Source of the DNA: Stachybotrys elegans
Lineage: Eukaryota > Ascomycota > Sordariomycetes > Hypocreales > Stachybotryaceae
Assembly: GCA_020746835.1 (NCBI GenBank)
Contig: JAGPNK010000023.1
Location: 62,001 to 126,000, forward strand
Direction of reading: 5' to 3'
DNA length: 64,000 nt
A model generated the notes under the pieces. That model saw only the letters and a program-made list of their open reading frames with translations, had not been told where the DNA came from and made no database searches. The translations under genes and the position numbers were made by a program. Within the stretch, counting starts at the first letter, position 1. Each line of letters begins with the position of its first letter. Shown one piece after another: positions 9,256 to 20,506 of this stretch.

Positions 9256-12200
9256 GTCCTTGCAGGTGATTCAATTGAATGTGAGAAAACAGGATACGGT
9301 ACATGAGAGCCTCATGAACGATAGGAAACTTCAAGAATACACAGCGATAGCGATCCAAGAGCCCCAGGCACACCAAAAGGACGGCAAGTTACTGACGATC
9401 CCTATGGGACACCCTAGATGGGTCAAGATGGTCCCTACAGTTTGGAGGGAGGGTAGATGGCCGATCCGGAGCATATTGTGGGTGAATAAGGATGTGGAGG
9501 CGGAGCAGGTACCGATTGAGACAGCAGATATGACAGCAGCCATCTTGCGACTCCCCGAGCGGGTAATTCTGGTCGTTTCCGTTTACGTACCAGGAGGCGA
9601 CGCCCAAGCTTTGCAAGACACCCGCAACGCTCTGCGTCAGGTCATCTCAAACACAAGAAGACAGGCCGGTAGACTGGTGGACGTGGTAGTTGTCGGAGAC
9701 TTCAACCGGCATGACCAGCTATGGGGAGGAGACAACATATCCCTGACGAGGCAAGGCGAAGCGGATCAGATCATCGACCTCATGAATGAGTTTGATCTCA
9801 TGAGTCTGCTCCCGAGAGGAACGAAGACGTGGAGTGGGGGAGATTTCGAAACAACAGTCGACCTGGTCCTCGCTTCCTCGGACCTAGCGTTTTCGACGGT
9901 CAAGTGTATGATACGCGGTACAGAACACGGATCCGATCATCGTGCTATCGAGACGGAGTTCGTTGTCTCTGTCCCTGTACCGCAAGCGCAAGAACGGCTC
10001 TTACTCAAAAATGCACCATGGAATGAAATCAACGTTCGGATTGCCGCATCATTAGAGTCCATCCCGGGGGATGGCAGCGTACAACAGAAGACTGACAGGC
10101 TCATGACAGTAGTGCTAGAGGTGATCCGCGCTCTGACACCCAGAGCTAAGCCGTCGCCTTATGCAAAACGCTGGTGAACCTCGGACCTCACACAACTCCG
10201 GCAGATATACACACACTGGAGGAATCGCGCCAGGGCATCGAGGCGAGCAGGGCGAGCATGCGAGGAGCTTGAGGAGACAGCGAGAGGAGCAGCAAAGCAG
10301 TACCACGATGCCATCAGACAGCAGAAAAAGACGCACTGGAACGAGTTTCTAGCCGACAACGGCAACATATGGAAGGCAGCGAAGTATCTCAAGTCTGGAG
10401 ACGATACAGCATTTGGCAAAGTCCCTCAACTCACACGGGCTGATGGAACACGCGCGACCAACAGCATTGAACAAGCCGAGGAGATGTTAGCCACCTTTTT
10501 CCCTCCGCTGCCGGAACACATCGAAGAAGAAGGGGATCGACCTCAGCGCGAATCTGCCATTACCATGCCGGATATTACCACGGAGGAGGTGGAGCGACAG
10601 CTCTTCGCGGCGAAGTGATGGAAAGCACCTGGCGAAGACGGACTACCGGCCATAGTCTGGAAACAGGTCTGGCCTTCTGTCAAGCACCAAATCCTTTCGC
10701 TATTCCGTGCATCGCTAGAGGAAGGAGTGCTACCGGATCAATGGAGACATGCCAAGATTATTCCACTGAAGAAGCCAAATAAGGAAAACTATTCGATCGC
10801 GAAAGCGTGGAGGCCCATCTCGCTTCTATCTACCCTAGGCAAGATACTTGAGGCAGTCGTCGCAGAACGGATCTCACACGCTGTTGAGACACACGGATTG
10901 CTGCCGATAAACCACTTTGGAGCTCGCAAGCAGCGTTCCGCTGAGCAGGCCCTGATGCTGCTGCAAGAGCAGATCTTCGCTGCCTGGCGAGGTCGACGGA
11001 TCTTTAGCCTCGTGAGCTTTGACGTCAAAGGAGCCTACAATGGAGTGTGCAAGGAGAGACTCATCCAAAGACTGAGAGCAAGGGGCATGCCAGAGAGCCT
11101 GCTTCGCTGGATCGAAGCCTTTTGCTCGGATCGCACAGCGACTATTCAGGTCAACGGACAGACATCCGACACGCGAAGCTTGCCACAAGCTGGGTTGCCA
11201 CAGGGCTCCCCTCTGTCCCCGATCCTGTTCCTCTTCTTCAATGCAGACCTCGTGCAGCAGCGCATAGATTGCCACGGCGGAGCGATAGCGTTTGTGGACG
11301 ATTTCACAGCCTGGGTGACAGGTCCAACGGCAGAAAGCAACCGCGATGGGATCAAAGAGATCATCAAGAAAGCGCTAGACTGGGAAAGAAGAAGTGGCGC
11401 GACCTTCGAGACAGAAAAGACGGCCATCATACACTTTACCCGAAAAGCATACAAGTCCGATTCGGAGGCTTTCACGATCAGGGGACAGCTTGTTCGACCC
11501 AAGACCCAGGTTAAGATTCTCGGGATGATCATGGATGCTGGTCTCAAGTACAAAGAGCATATTGCGCAGGCAGCGGCCAAGGGGTTGAATGCTGCGATGG
11601 AGCTGCAGAGGCTCAGGGGTCTCACTCCGAGGACAGCAAGACAGCTATTCACAGCCACGGTGGCCCCAGTCGTGGACTACGCCTCAAACGTATGGATGCA
11701 CGCATGCAAGTACAGAAGGGCCAGCCCTATCAACCGGGTTCAGAGGATTGGAGCAAACGCGATCGTGGGGACGTTTCTCACGGTGGCAACGAGCGTAGCA
11801 GAAGCAGAAGCACATATCACCAGTGCACATGAACGATTCTGGAGACGGGCGATCAAGATGTGGACTGATCTACATACCCTTCCAACAACCAACCCTCTCC
11901 GAAGCTCTACATCTCGCATTCGAAAGTTCAGAAGATTCAATCGCTCGCCATTCTATGAGGTGGCAGTGGCACTCAATGAGATCCCGATGGAAGAACTAGA
12001 AACGATCAACCCTTTCACGTTGGCACCCTGGGTAGAACGGGTGCAGACTATAGTGGATGATGGGGATAGTTTGAGGACGAGGCAAGCAGACCTAGGATGG
12101 ACGGTACGCACCGCGGTGAGCAGTTCGGCGCGGAATGGGGTAGTCGGAGTCGGTGGGGTCATCGAGATCCCTGCCTCGGTGCGAGGAGGACCGAAGCTTG

Positions 12201-13014
12201 AGCGCTTTTCCTTCACGCTCGGCATGAGAGCAGAGCAGAACCCGTTTTCCGGAGAATTGGCGGCGATGGCGTACGCATTGAGACACTTACCGGACCTTGA
12301 GTATCGCAGTGTGGCACTGTTAGCGAGCAATAAAGCCGCTGTGCTTACGGTCCGAAACCCTCGCCAACAGTCCGGTCAAGAGTATGTTGGGTGCATATAT
12401 GATTTCATCAATGCATTGAGGGCCAAAGGAAACGTGGTGGCTGTCATGTGGATACCCACCAGTGCTGAACACAGACTGCTGGAGGTGGCCAAGAGGCGCG
12501 AAGGGCAAGCCAAGATGGTGCCACCCCGGCTCTGAAGTTTCCCAGAATGCGATCAACAACTCTAAACATAGCTCGATCGAGCCAGCGTACAAGCAAACGG
12601 CTACCAGACAATGTTGGGAAATTTTCGAAGAAGGTTGATACTGCACTCCCAGGCAAGCACACTCGACTGCTCTATAATGGCTTATCACGGAGGGAAGCCG
12701 GCGTGCTAGCGCAGCTTAGGACAGGCATGGCTAGACTGAACGGATACCTCTTCCGGATCAGGGTAGCACCATCGCAGCAATGCGCATGTGGACAAGCGGC
12801 AGAGACAGTCGAGCATTTTCTCTTTCGATGCAGAAATTGGACAGCGCACAGGATAGAAAGGTTGCAGTGCACCGAGACACTGCGAGGAAATCTTTCGTTC
12901 TACCTCGGAGGAAAGTCACTATCAGATGACGCCAAGTGGATGCCAAATATGCAAGCAGTCCACGCAACTATACGATTTGCAATAGCCACGGGTCGACTCG
13001 ACACACAGTATTGA
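9248..13014 (+). pseudogene. LINE ORF2: APE endonuclease, reverse transcriptase, RNase H (two stops, one frameshift)
   Basis: Starts at the ATG at 9248. The N-terminal domain is an APE-type endonuclease (QLNVRKQ, QEPQAH, VVGDFNRHD, GSDHRAIE). The frame is cut by TGA at 10175-10177, where the preceding codon is TGG and a second Trp is the likely original, and by TGA at 10616-10618 just before WKAPGEDGLPA. The reverse transcriptase follows, with motif A FDVKGAYNGV, the PQGSPLSP block and the catalytic AFVDDF. The RNase H-like region (WTVRTAV... and LLASNKAAVLTVRNPRQQSG) shifts frame at about 12490-12495, one base short, and resumes as EARRASQDGATPALKFP to a Cys/His motif CACGQAAETVEHFLFRC and a stop at 13014. 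Without lesions it would encode about 1,255 aa. This copy cannot supply its own reverse transcriptase. Confidence 0.9.
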
Positions 13015-13439
13015 AGCCAGATTGCAAGAACCTCACCTACTCACTCTTACTGACTTAATCATACCTTACACCAAACCACCCCGTGGCATGAAAGTGGACA
13101 TCGCTTCAGCCGCCGTAGATAGGACACTGAACACTTGAAGAACAGCCTTCAAGCTAGTTCGCTACCAATGTTGTTGAATCACGGGGGAACGCAGAGAACA
13201 GCAGGACAGAAAGGAAGAGAGCAATCAAGGAGCAGGCGCTATATGGGCTTGAGGACACGAATTTCAGATTGATGGTGTGAAACCAAGATTCAGTATGGGC
13301 TTTAGGAAAATGCGGACACAAATTGAGCAATGTGTGGCACAGCACGGGCTTGGGGAAACAAGGACGAAAAGCAAGCGTTGTATGTAAGCATTAGCGACGA
13401 GTGCCCTGTCGGTCAGAACAGGCCGCCGGGCGTAATAAA

Positions 13440-13459
13440 TTGTATTGTATTGTATTGTA
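13440..13459 (+). repeat. (TTGTA)4 tail of the LINE
   Basis: Four perfect TTGTA units directly before the 3' target duplication. Short tandem units in place of poly(A) are typical of Tad1-type 3' ends. Confidence 0.85.
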
Positions 13460-13468
13460 CACCCCGAA
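13459..13468 (+). repeat. LINE target-site duplication, 3' copy
   Basis: ACACCCCGAA, identical to the copy at 7804-7813. Confidence 0.8.
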
Positions 13469-14926
13469 TGCATATTCCGATCTGAGCAGGCCTTTAGGGC
13501 GTCAGTCATGTGACCTATGGTGTTGCAGATCAAACCCCGGCAGCTGTACAGTAGAAACGAGCGTAGCTCAGGCTTTTGACACGTTTTCAATTCTGGTTGA
13601 CCCGAGACTTGGCTTGTTGTCATGGCTGGCCTTGCCCCTTAGGGCCTTAGGATGTTGGGAAGCAGTTGCTTTATCCTTTATCCTTAAATAAGGACCTTAC
13701 GCCACCATATCTGGCACCTTGATCTATGGGCCCAGAGGAGCAATGAGTCGCTGGCTAAGAAGGGAGAGACGAAGTACAGTTGCTTGAGTAGCAGAGGTTG
13801 CTCCCACAGAAGGCGAAGAAGGCTGGAAGTCTATATAGCAGGGGTTCATGAGGCGTGTAGCAGACGGGATGAAATCGGTCAGATTTGAAATGAGGATTGT
13901 TGAAATATAACTGTTGTGCTTGTGACATTATTCGTGGCCGCAATTATATCTGTCCCTAGAACTAATGAGCCGAATCCTCAAAGAAATGAGCTACATTGAA
14001 TATCGTTGTGAAGAGATCGAAATAGAAAGGCAAATTCGGTAGGGGAGTTATTATTTGATGACTTGGATGAATTCATGCTTGTCAGCAGCTCCTGTAGAAT
14101 ATATGATAAGTATAATGGCGGAGATAGGGCAAAAGAGTGAGAATGGGTAGAGACAAGTGCGTCTTTTTATATTCGCGAACTTGCAACAATGACACCTTAC
14201 TTTTCCACCGAAATAGATCAAGAGGTCATGGCACCAGCTCACATTGGGCTGAGATTTGGTCATGGGAGCATCCGCCACCTCACAGCCGCAGCTGCGTACT
14301 ATTCTCTACGAAGTCCACAAAGGAGATCCTTGTCTCCCGAGAGCTCCTGCCCGGAAATCCCGTCGGCAGTGACTTCGGGAGAGCGCAGCATAGGCCCATA
14401 TGAGCCCCCCTGATAGGAATGTAGTCTGCGAGAGCCTGTGATCCGAGTGGTCCCCGTCGTGACGAAGTTCTAAGTCCGTAAAGCGTGCTGGGGTTGCCAG
14501 GCTTGCGTGGCCCCCTAAACCCATCTCGCCGTGAAAGGCAACGCCGGTCATCGTCATATCCAGGGATCACTCGAGTAAGATGGCATCTTCACGCTTACGG
14601 TGAGTATGAGGAGGTGGCTATGCCAGCTCTAGATTTGATCCGATGATGAATGATGTGATCACGAGTCACTTGGAGCTGCGGCCGACTTACGAGGCAGACA
14701 GCCCGCAGACAAGGAACGTCGTGAGGCACATCACTGGTTGCTCCACTACTGGTGTGCAGATCAAGACGTCAGCGCAATGGAAGGATGGATCCTTGCAACA
14801 AAGCAAGTCCATATAAGGCCCGATACTCTCACGAATGGCTTATACTGCCATACCATCTCGTTCCCTCAATCATCCAAACCTCTAGTAGGTTCTTATACAA
14901 AAGTTTCCCGCATATCGGCAACAACC
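13469..14926. other. Intergenic stretch right of the LINE
   Basis: No recognisable gene and no continuation of the quinone-oxidoreductase fragment. A TATA-like CATATAAGG lies at about 14809-14817, some 110 bp before the next start codon. Confidence 0.4.
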
Positions 14927-15580
14927 ATGGTTTCCTCTCCTACAGAGCGAAATACACCGTCCCCTGCTCCTGATATGGCTAGCCAGCTTGATGGCCCAGC
15001 CATTCCTGACGAAGTCACTGAGATATTTGACGTGCGTGTTGGCAGCCCTTTACTTGGGCGGTATACCCCGGCTGACATGGTATAGGAGAGAGCCTCGGAG
15101 ATTGGATCGAATTATAACACTGTGCTTGAAGATAAAGAGAATCAGGGCGACGCACTTCTTATACTACGAAATACTCGATGCTCGATGAAAGCCCGTTCTA
15201 TTTCAGAGACGTTCAAGTACAAGGCAGACATTCATCGTCCGGGGGATGATGGACGAGTAAAGCTTGCTTTTACTCCCCGAAAACTTGGGCTTGTCAACAT
15301 CAAACTCAGGGTTCAGTACATCGGAAAGCACGACACCTCGGCCCCGTCAATGGACTCCACCCCCCCTCCTCCCCGCCGGCAAAGCCATAACGCGAATACT
15401 GCTTTCTACGGAAGTCGCTCGAATGGCTCACCGGATTTTGGGGAGACTAGGCATCTCACAATGGGTACCACAGAACTGCAAAAGGATGGGGATACCCCTC
15501 CGGGTAGTCCTCGCAAGCGTGCACTTTCGCCAGACGTGACCGGAACAGCTGGGAAGAGGAAGAAGATGCAAAATGCTTGA
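14927..15580 (+). CDS. Unrecognised 199-aa protein, two exons
   Basis: Exon 1 is 14927-15031 and exon 2 is 15086-15580. The 54-nt intron has donor GTGCGT, branch point GGCTGAC (15070-15076) and acceptor TATAG. Because it is a multiple of three, the unspliced frame differs only by containing a TAG at 15083-15085. The start has context ACAACCATGG. The product has a Pro/Ser-rich start, a middle that could be a small folded domain (residues about 36-105, ...TFKYKADIHRPGDDG, LGLVNIKLRVQYIG) and a disordered Pro/Ser-rich basic tail with PRKRALSP and GKRKK, which look like nuclear-localisation signals. I do not recognise the family. An older gene with a CAG-to-TAG mutation is the alternative to the intron. 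Confidence 0.6.
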
Positions 15581-15911
15581 TTGATGCGGGGACAGACACA
15601 AGTGACTAGATATTTATATGGTACTAGTGCCGGTTACATATCCATTTACTACAGAGCGGTGTTCACATGATTCCGTGCAACTAACTCCCGCCTGACTCTG
15701 ACCATGTATGAGTTCTTCATTATAATACATAACAGAGCTTTTAACTTGAGGGTTAGAGAGAATTAAATAATGGGATGACAATGCATTGGTCTATAAATGA
15801 AAATTTTGGTCAATAGGGGCAAGTTAAGTAGTTATTCTATCATTGGTTTCAGGGAATAGTCTGCCGATACTACTGATACCAGACCATTGGCCAACGAATA
15901 CGCCTGAACTT

Positions 15912-16397
15912 CTAGTTCAGCCTAATATACTTTTCCAACTCCCTTAGCTTCTCCTCCTCGCTCGATTCTAGCTTGACACTATGCCGCTCTTCATCTTCAT
16001 TGTCGCAGACTTTTGTGGTCATTCCATCGTCCTCAGTCAACCAAATATCAGGCACTGGGGTCTCTGCAACGCTTTCTCTTTCTGGAGAATCGAAGACTAT
16101 GGGAAATGGCTCAAAACGGAAGCCTTCTGCGTTTTGTTCAGGTCGGCAGTAAGCCGAGCCGAAAGTCCGTTCTTCGAGTTGCTGGGCCAGTTGCTTGTTT
16201 GCGCTGATGGCCTCCTTGAGCTTTTGGTTTTCTTGCCAGTATGCTATCTCGAAGTCCCTCGAATAGCATCGATGCTTGCTAGACTCTTCGTATGCACTCT
16301 GCAGCAAATGCATTACTTCAAAAAGTTTCGTCTGAATACTTAGAAACTTGGAGCTATCATTAATAGCTGTCTGGATATTCTTTTGCTCCTGCGCCAT
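15912..16397 (-). CDS. Unrecognised acidic coiled-coil protein (start uncertain)
   Basis: The open frame continues upstream to 16457. The first ATG in frame is at 16397 and gives 161 aa. A CAATAG acceptor-like site at 16458-16463 suggests that an upstream exon supplies the true start, but no convincing donor was found. The product begins with a helical region rich in Gln/Lys/Glu (about residues 1-80) and ends in a Glu/Asp-rich segment (ESSEEEKLRELEKYIRLN). No known domain is visible. It sits 3'-to-3' with the gene at 14927. Confidence 0.4.
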   Translation of the reverse strand: MAQEQKNIQTAINDSSKFLSIQTKLFEVMHLLQSAYEESSKHRCYSRDFEIAYWQENQKLKEAISANKQLAQQLEERTFGSAYCRPEQNAEGFRFEPFPIVFDSPERESVAETPVPDIWLTEDDGMTTKVCDNEDEERHSVKLESSEEEKLRELEKYIRLN

Positions 16398-16599
16398 TTC
16401 GATGACTGTATCGCTGTCTTGGACCAGCTTGGGAATAAGTTGAGATGCCAAAGTGGGCTATTGATAGATTGTTGCAAGTATTTCGTGAAAGAAGTGACTA
16501 TGATTCTTAGATTGAAACAATCCTCAGCCTGAAATTTGAACTTAATCAACCTTAAATACATCCAGTTGGAAAGCTATAGCTTAGCAGCATTGCCTGGGT

Positions 16600-16617
16600 C
16601 CCAGTTCCAGGCTCATT
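16600..16617 (+). repeat. 18-bp dispersed repeat, copy A
   Basis: CCCAGTTCCAGGCTCATT, partner of 27069-27086. It is surrounded by GGGTCCC and GGGACA words. Confidence 0.5.
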
Positions 16618-16956
16618 GTGGGTACCACGGTGTGTAATCTGGGACAGGTTTTGCAAGGTCCCTGATTTGTCCCACTGTATTCCAAATCAGGAGATGTCTA
16701 ACTATTACTCAGCTACGGACGTTGGGCCAACTTTTGGGAACATAGGGGTTGAATTTACGGATTTATTTTGTGATAAGTATGCACTATGTCCTGTAATGTA
16801 TATAAACCTTCCTGTTCTACGTGAGAATAGTTACTTTTGGCATGTGTCGTTGTACTCTTTTATAGGCTCAATACTCCTGCCATGTGCTTCTTTTTCTTTT
16901 CTTACCTCCGTCCCCTTGAGGATACCCATAAAAGTAACGAGGGAGAACCGCATACT

Positions 16957-17133
16957 ATGGAATCAATCGAATGCTCACCTAAAACGCGCTTTGCCAACTA
17001 CGGTCTGACCTCTAAGCCAAGGCTTGTTCATATACGAAGGTCAATGGCGCCATCACCGGAACCCATTAAGAGAGTCACAGGAGAGGGGGAAACTGATCTA
17101 TCCAACAGAAGCATATTTCAGGCAAATGCATAG
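16957..17133 (+). CDS. Possible 58-aa small protein
   Basis: The ATG at 16957 follows a pyrimidine-rich tract (16875-16920) of the kind found just upstream of fungal start codons, and a TATAAAC lies at about 16799. The product is basic (KTRFANYGL, then PRLVHIRRS) with no recognised domain. The upstream frame is open, so this may instead be a last exon. Support is compositional only. Confidence 0.3.
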   Translation: MESIECSPKTRFANYGLTSKPRLVHIRRSMAPSPEPIKRVTGEGETDLSNRSIFQANA

Positions 17134-17340
17134 ATAATTTATATGTTCTGCTTTGGATCATAGATACCGGTACAGATTGTACATTGAATGATTATATATT
17201 CCTTATTTTTATTGTTTTCATTTCTCTGCCTTCGATGACTAAGGCAATTCATCAGCTTCCTATGCTCAGAGTGAAATATGAAAATGTCAACACTGGTTCA
17301 CTTATATAATAAATAGAAAATGTAGTCAGCTTTCCCAAGC

Positions 17341-17946
17341 TTATGCCTCAAGTCTATTGTAGCGCTTCCGGATGGAGGTGCGAATTGGAGCAAGTAAAGG
17401 CCCAGAAACTATATACAGCTCATCCATCGTGATTCGAAGATCCCAATCCAATAGGCTAATTACAGACATCTCTATTGAATTGATATCACGCAGAGTGAAT
17501 CCAAATACCCCACTAGGGAGCCTCATCGTGCTGTAATACGCCCAGTGTCTGTTCAGGGGAGAAATATCATTCAGATACTTTGCCGATAGAATAAGACAGT
17601 CCAGGAACATTTGGTGATATATGGTGTATATACTGCCGGTGCGAGGTTGGATTCTTCCTAGCCTTCTGAGATAGACAAGAACCCCCATGACAACTGAGAC
17701 TGAAGCTCCAGATTTGATAACAAGATGACCGATAAAACTCTCAAGAGAGGGTACAGAATCATATGAATATGCTGGTATCTCAGGTCGAGTTGACGTGGCG
17801 TCTGAAAGATGGAGGCCAATGGATTTGGATGAGTCTCTTGCCCAATCACATTGTATTACAAGGAAGGAGAAGTTCGCGATATATGATATCATGGACCTGT
17901 CGACAGGTTGACGAAGTAATTGGCGAAGGGCTAAATCATTGAGCAT
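17341..17946 (-). CDS. Pcl-type (Pho80-like) cyclin, short paralogue
   Basis: 201 aa from the ATG at 17946. Matches the fungal Pcl1/Pcl2 cyclin fold throughout: QPVDRSMISYIA (residues 13-24), SLESFIGHLVIKSG (67-80), VVMGVLVYLRRL, then FLDCLILSAKYLNDISPLNRHW (114-135), FGFTLRDINSIEM and LLDWDLRITMDELY (165-178). Such cyclins bind Pho85-family kinases and link nutrients and polarity to the cell cycle. The usual family members are about 350-500 aa with long tails. This copy stops right after the cyclin box, at LAPIRTSIRKRYNRLEA. No stop or frameshift interrupts it, so it may still bind a kinase. It is divergently arranged with the gene at 18432. Confidence 0.8.
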   Translation of the reverse strand: MLNDLALRQLLRQPVDRSMISYIANFSFLVIQCDWARDSSKSIGLHLSDATSTRPEIPAYSYDSVPSLESFIGHLVIKSGASVSVVMGVLVYLRRLGRIQPRTGSIYTIYHQMFLDCLILSAKYLNDISPLNRHWAYYSTMRLPSGVFGFTLRDINSIEMSVISLLDWDLRITMDELYIVSGPLLAPIRTSIRKRYNRLEA

Positions 17947-18431
17947 TGTGTAAGAAGTTCTGAGCAAGGTTGTTATGATTATATGTACTGTAACAGTATA
18001 TTAACATGTATGCTCGAAGCAATCTGGAGGATTGGCAAATGACGCCCTTGGTTAATTGCTGGTTAAGAATACATACATGAATACTGGGCTGTATATACAC
18101 AGGATGTAATATATACTGCTTACATGTACAGTACTGTACGTACTGTTAAAGGTGACTTCCTTTGTTGTATTTGGATGCATCCGTGCCTTACGTGGGCCCA
18201 TTTCTGGACACAGAGTATAAGAGAACCCTGAAAAGGGACATGTATAATAACATATATAAGCCATGAGGCCTAGAACAGGGCTCACTGTGGCCCAATTCTG
18301 AGCCCATTCAGATGTATTTAAGACCACTACTCGCTCACCTTCAGTACATCCATACTCTCTCACCCGTCTCACCACTTCCAAACTCTATAGCCAAGTCACT
18401 ATATTGATTATCTCACTGAAAACCTTTCACA
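17947..18431. promoter_or_regulatory. Divergent promoter region with a 14-bp perfect palindrome
   Basis: The 485 bp between the cyclin gene and the gene at 18432 hold GTACAGTACTGTAC (18126-18139), a perfect palindrome inside the longer run ACATGTACAGTACTGTACGTAC. A pyrimidine-rich stretch at 18325-18390 lies before the right-hand start. A dimeric regulator site serving both genes is an inference. Confidence 0.35.
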
Positions 18432-19763
18432 ATGCCTGCCGATAATCGTCGCAAGCTTCTCCAACGACGACTGAATAAGCTCAAACAGCAGCAAGGACAA
18501 GAGGCTTTGGTAGAGAAAGTTAATGAGGCTCTCGCGAAGGATGATCAGAGCTTAGAAGCTATTCCGGAACAGGAATGGGTGGCTATGAATCTAGATGGTC
18601 CCGATGAAGAAGAGCGCGGTGATAGCGCTGGTGTTTCATCGACGTCTCCTGCAGGCTCATCCCATGCCGAAAGCAGCGGTACAGCCGGGGAGAATGCCGA
18701 CGGTACGAAAGGAAAAGGGGTGAACGAAGATAAAAAGAATCAGGATGAAACAGGGAAGAATGACAACAAGAAGCGCAAGGATGAGAAAAACAAAAGAAGA
18801 AAAAGGGATCAAAGCATTAGACCATCTATTGAGTCTGATGATGATGGCGACAGCAGCTTGTTTATAAGTGATGGCGATTCCGATTCCGATTCCGTTACTG
18901 ATGCTTATTCCGATGATGAAGCGTTCTTGAATTCTGATCCTGATCTTGGAAAGTCATTATACACATTCCCAGCAGCCAAAGCTTCCAAGTCTGGAGAGAC
19001 TGTGGGATGGACCGGCAGAGGCACAAGGTCCGTTCAGTTCATCAATCGATACGGAAAGAAAGGCGCATCAATATATCGTCTTGACCGACACGCCCTTTCA
19101 GATAATTATGAAGAGGATCTTCCGATTGATCAATGCTTCAGTATGACTAGAAATAGATATGGCGATAAGAAAACGGAAAACGACAAACTTATGTATACAA
19201 GGCGCCATATCCTGGATATTTTTGGCGTTGCTTGGAAGGCAGCAGGTATAAACCCCTCCAGAGAGGATCTGGACCTTATTAACCCTAATTTGGTATCAAA
19301 CTGGAGAAACGTCCCAACCAAAATCTTCATCGCGTGGCAAATTGGTAAAGATGTGAAGAAGTCTTGGGAAACCCGCCAGAGCCTCAGGATTAGATGGGGA
19401 GTTAAAGAGGCAGATGAGCTTATCTTCAAGGCAGCTCAGAAGGCCCAAGATCGGTACGAGGAAAATCAGACTGGTAGGCGTCTGGCAAAGAGCAAGTCCC
19501 CATCAGTTGGTCTGGTTCGCGGTGATGTTGAGAGACATCGCGAAAAGTCCATTGGAAAACAACGATCCTCTCCATCTCGATCTTCGCCAGGGGCAAGATC
19601 CCAATCACCCCAATTAGACGCTGACACTCTTGAGAGGCTCAGGGACGAGTTCCTTGAAGATTATCTAGAATTGCTTGGCGTTTATAGTTTTGAGGATCTC
19701 TCAAGGAAGCAGCAACGGGACTGCACAGCGGCTTGGCGGGAAGAGAAGGCCACCCTTGTCTAG
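18432..19763 (+). CDS. Unrecognised 443-aa nuclear-type protein
   Basis: Single exon, ATG at 18432 in context TCACAATGCC. Residues 1-60 are helical and basic/Gln-rich. Residues 60-165 are disordered, with a Lys/Arg-rich run (KKRKDEKNKRRKRDQS, a strong nuclear-localisation candidate) and Asp/Ser runs. Residues about 170-330 look like one folded domain, with GWTGRGTRSVQFINRYGKKG, RRHILDIFGVAWKAAGI and WRNVPTKIFIAWQIGKD. An SR-like SSPSRSSPGARSQSP segment follows, then a short conserved-looking helical C-terminus. I do not recognise the folded domain. It is the longest unrecognised gene of the block and is divergent from the cyclin gene. Confidence 0.7.
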   Translation: MPADNRRKLLQRRLNKLKQQQGQEALVEKVNEALAKDDQSLEAIPEQEWVAMNLDGPDEEERGDSAGVSSTSPAGSSHAESSGTAGENADGTKGKGVNEDKKNQDETGKNDNKKRKDEKNKRRKRDQSIRPSIESDDDGDSSLFISDGDSDSDSVTDAYSDDEAFLNSDPDLGKSLYTFPAAKASKSGETVGWTGRGTRSVQFINRYGKKGASIYRLDRHALSDNYEEDLPIDQCFSMTRNRYGDKKTENDKLMYTRRHILDIFGVAWKAAGINPSREDLDLINPNLVSNWRNVPTKIFIAWQIGKDVKKSWETRQSLRIRWGVKEADELIFKAAQKAQDRYEENQTGRRLAKSKSPSVGLVRGDVERHREKSIGKQRSSPSRSSPGARSQSPQLDADTLERLRDEFLEDYLELLGVYSFEDLSRKQQRDCTAAWREEKATLV

Positions 19764-20506
19764 GGCGTTGCTTGAGAAGTGAAGAACGGGAAGTTTTGCC
19801 TCCTAAAGTTTAGACCATGGTTTTGATTGATTGTTCCACACCCCCTTTCTGTCTTTTAGATGATGGTTTTGATAAAGTGAGTTAGTTTCTAGTTTTTGTG
19901 TCTTTATTAATGAGGCAGGATCCTCTTCAATTTGATAAAGCTGTCTACCTTTACATGATTATCCTTACAGGACCTTCGCCGTGTGATACAAGTCCATTTT
20001 AAGAGAACAATAAGCATTGCAAACTCACTCGATGCACATCGCTGTTCGCTAATCCCACTTAAGGGCCAAGTTCCCAGTTTTGGACCACCAAGTATAAGAA
20101 GTAGTGATCCATGTTCAGGGTCTTTTTGTCTGTTCCCTTTTTCGTTTGTTCCCTGTCTTATCCTTTCCCTTTTTGTCTTGGGTATGGAGAATTGGAACTA
20201 GCCTGCGTCATTCGACCACTCAGAGTGAACCCCGCATTTGCGATGAAGTCGATTTCGCGCTTTAACTATTTTCCAGTCTTACATGAACGTCTGATTAGCA
20301 TCCGTTTTAGTGATCCTAGTTCTACACCGTTTACCTTACAAATCAAGAGCAAAGTCCTGGTTTTGGGACGCTTTTCTGTTACACAAACCCTAGTCAAAAG
20401 GTTGGTCTTACCAATACTGGACAAAATGCGCTCTCAATTGCCCCATTTCTATTCCCTTGACCTGCCACAATGAGTGCTACTTGTTCTCCATTGTTGTAAC
20501 CGACTG
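19764..20506. other. Intergenic stretch with GGGAC/TTTTGG words
   Basis: No gene supported. It contains CCCAGTTTTGGACC at about 20073-20086 and GTCCTGGTTTTGGGAC at 20354-20369, members of a motif that recurs across the block. Confidence 0.4.

Larger units (their letters stand above)
7814..13458 (+). mobile_element. Tad1-clade non-LTR retrotransposon (LINE), nearly full length
   Basis: An element of about 5.65 kb with a 5' UTR of 131 nt, a gag-like ORF1 (7945-9255), an ORF2 with endonuclease, reverse transcriptase and RNase H (9248-13014), a 3' UTR of about 425 nt and a (TTGTA)4 tail at 13440-13459. Ten-base direct repeats ACACCCCGAA flank it. ORF order, zinc knuckles in ORF1, the APE-type endonuclease and the pentanucleotide 3' tail fit the fungal Tad1 clade. 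Only three inactivating lesions were seen, all in ORF2, so the insertion appears fairly recent or lightly mutated. Confidence 0.92.

Noticed and set aside
13525..13555. Possible tRNA B-box-like sequence near GATCAAACCCCGGC
   Set aside because: No matching A box or cloverleaf could be drawn.
15083..15085. In-frame TAG read as proof of a pseudogene
   Set aside because: A 54-nt intron with donor, branch point and acceptor ends exactly at this TAG and restores the frame.
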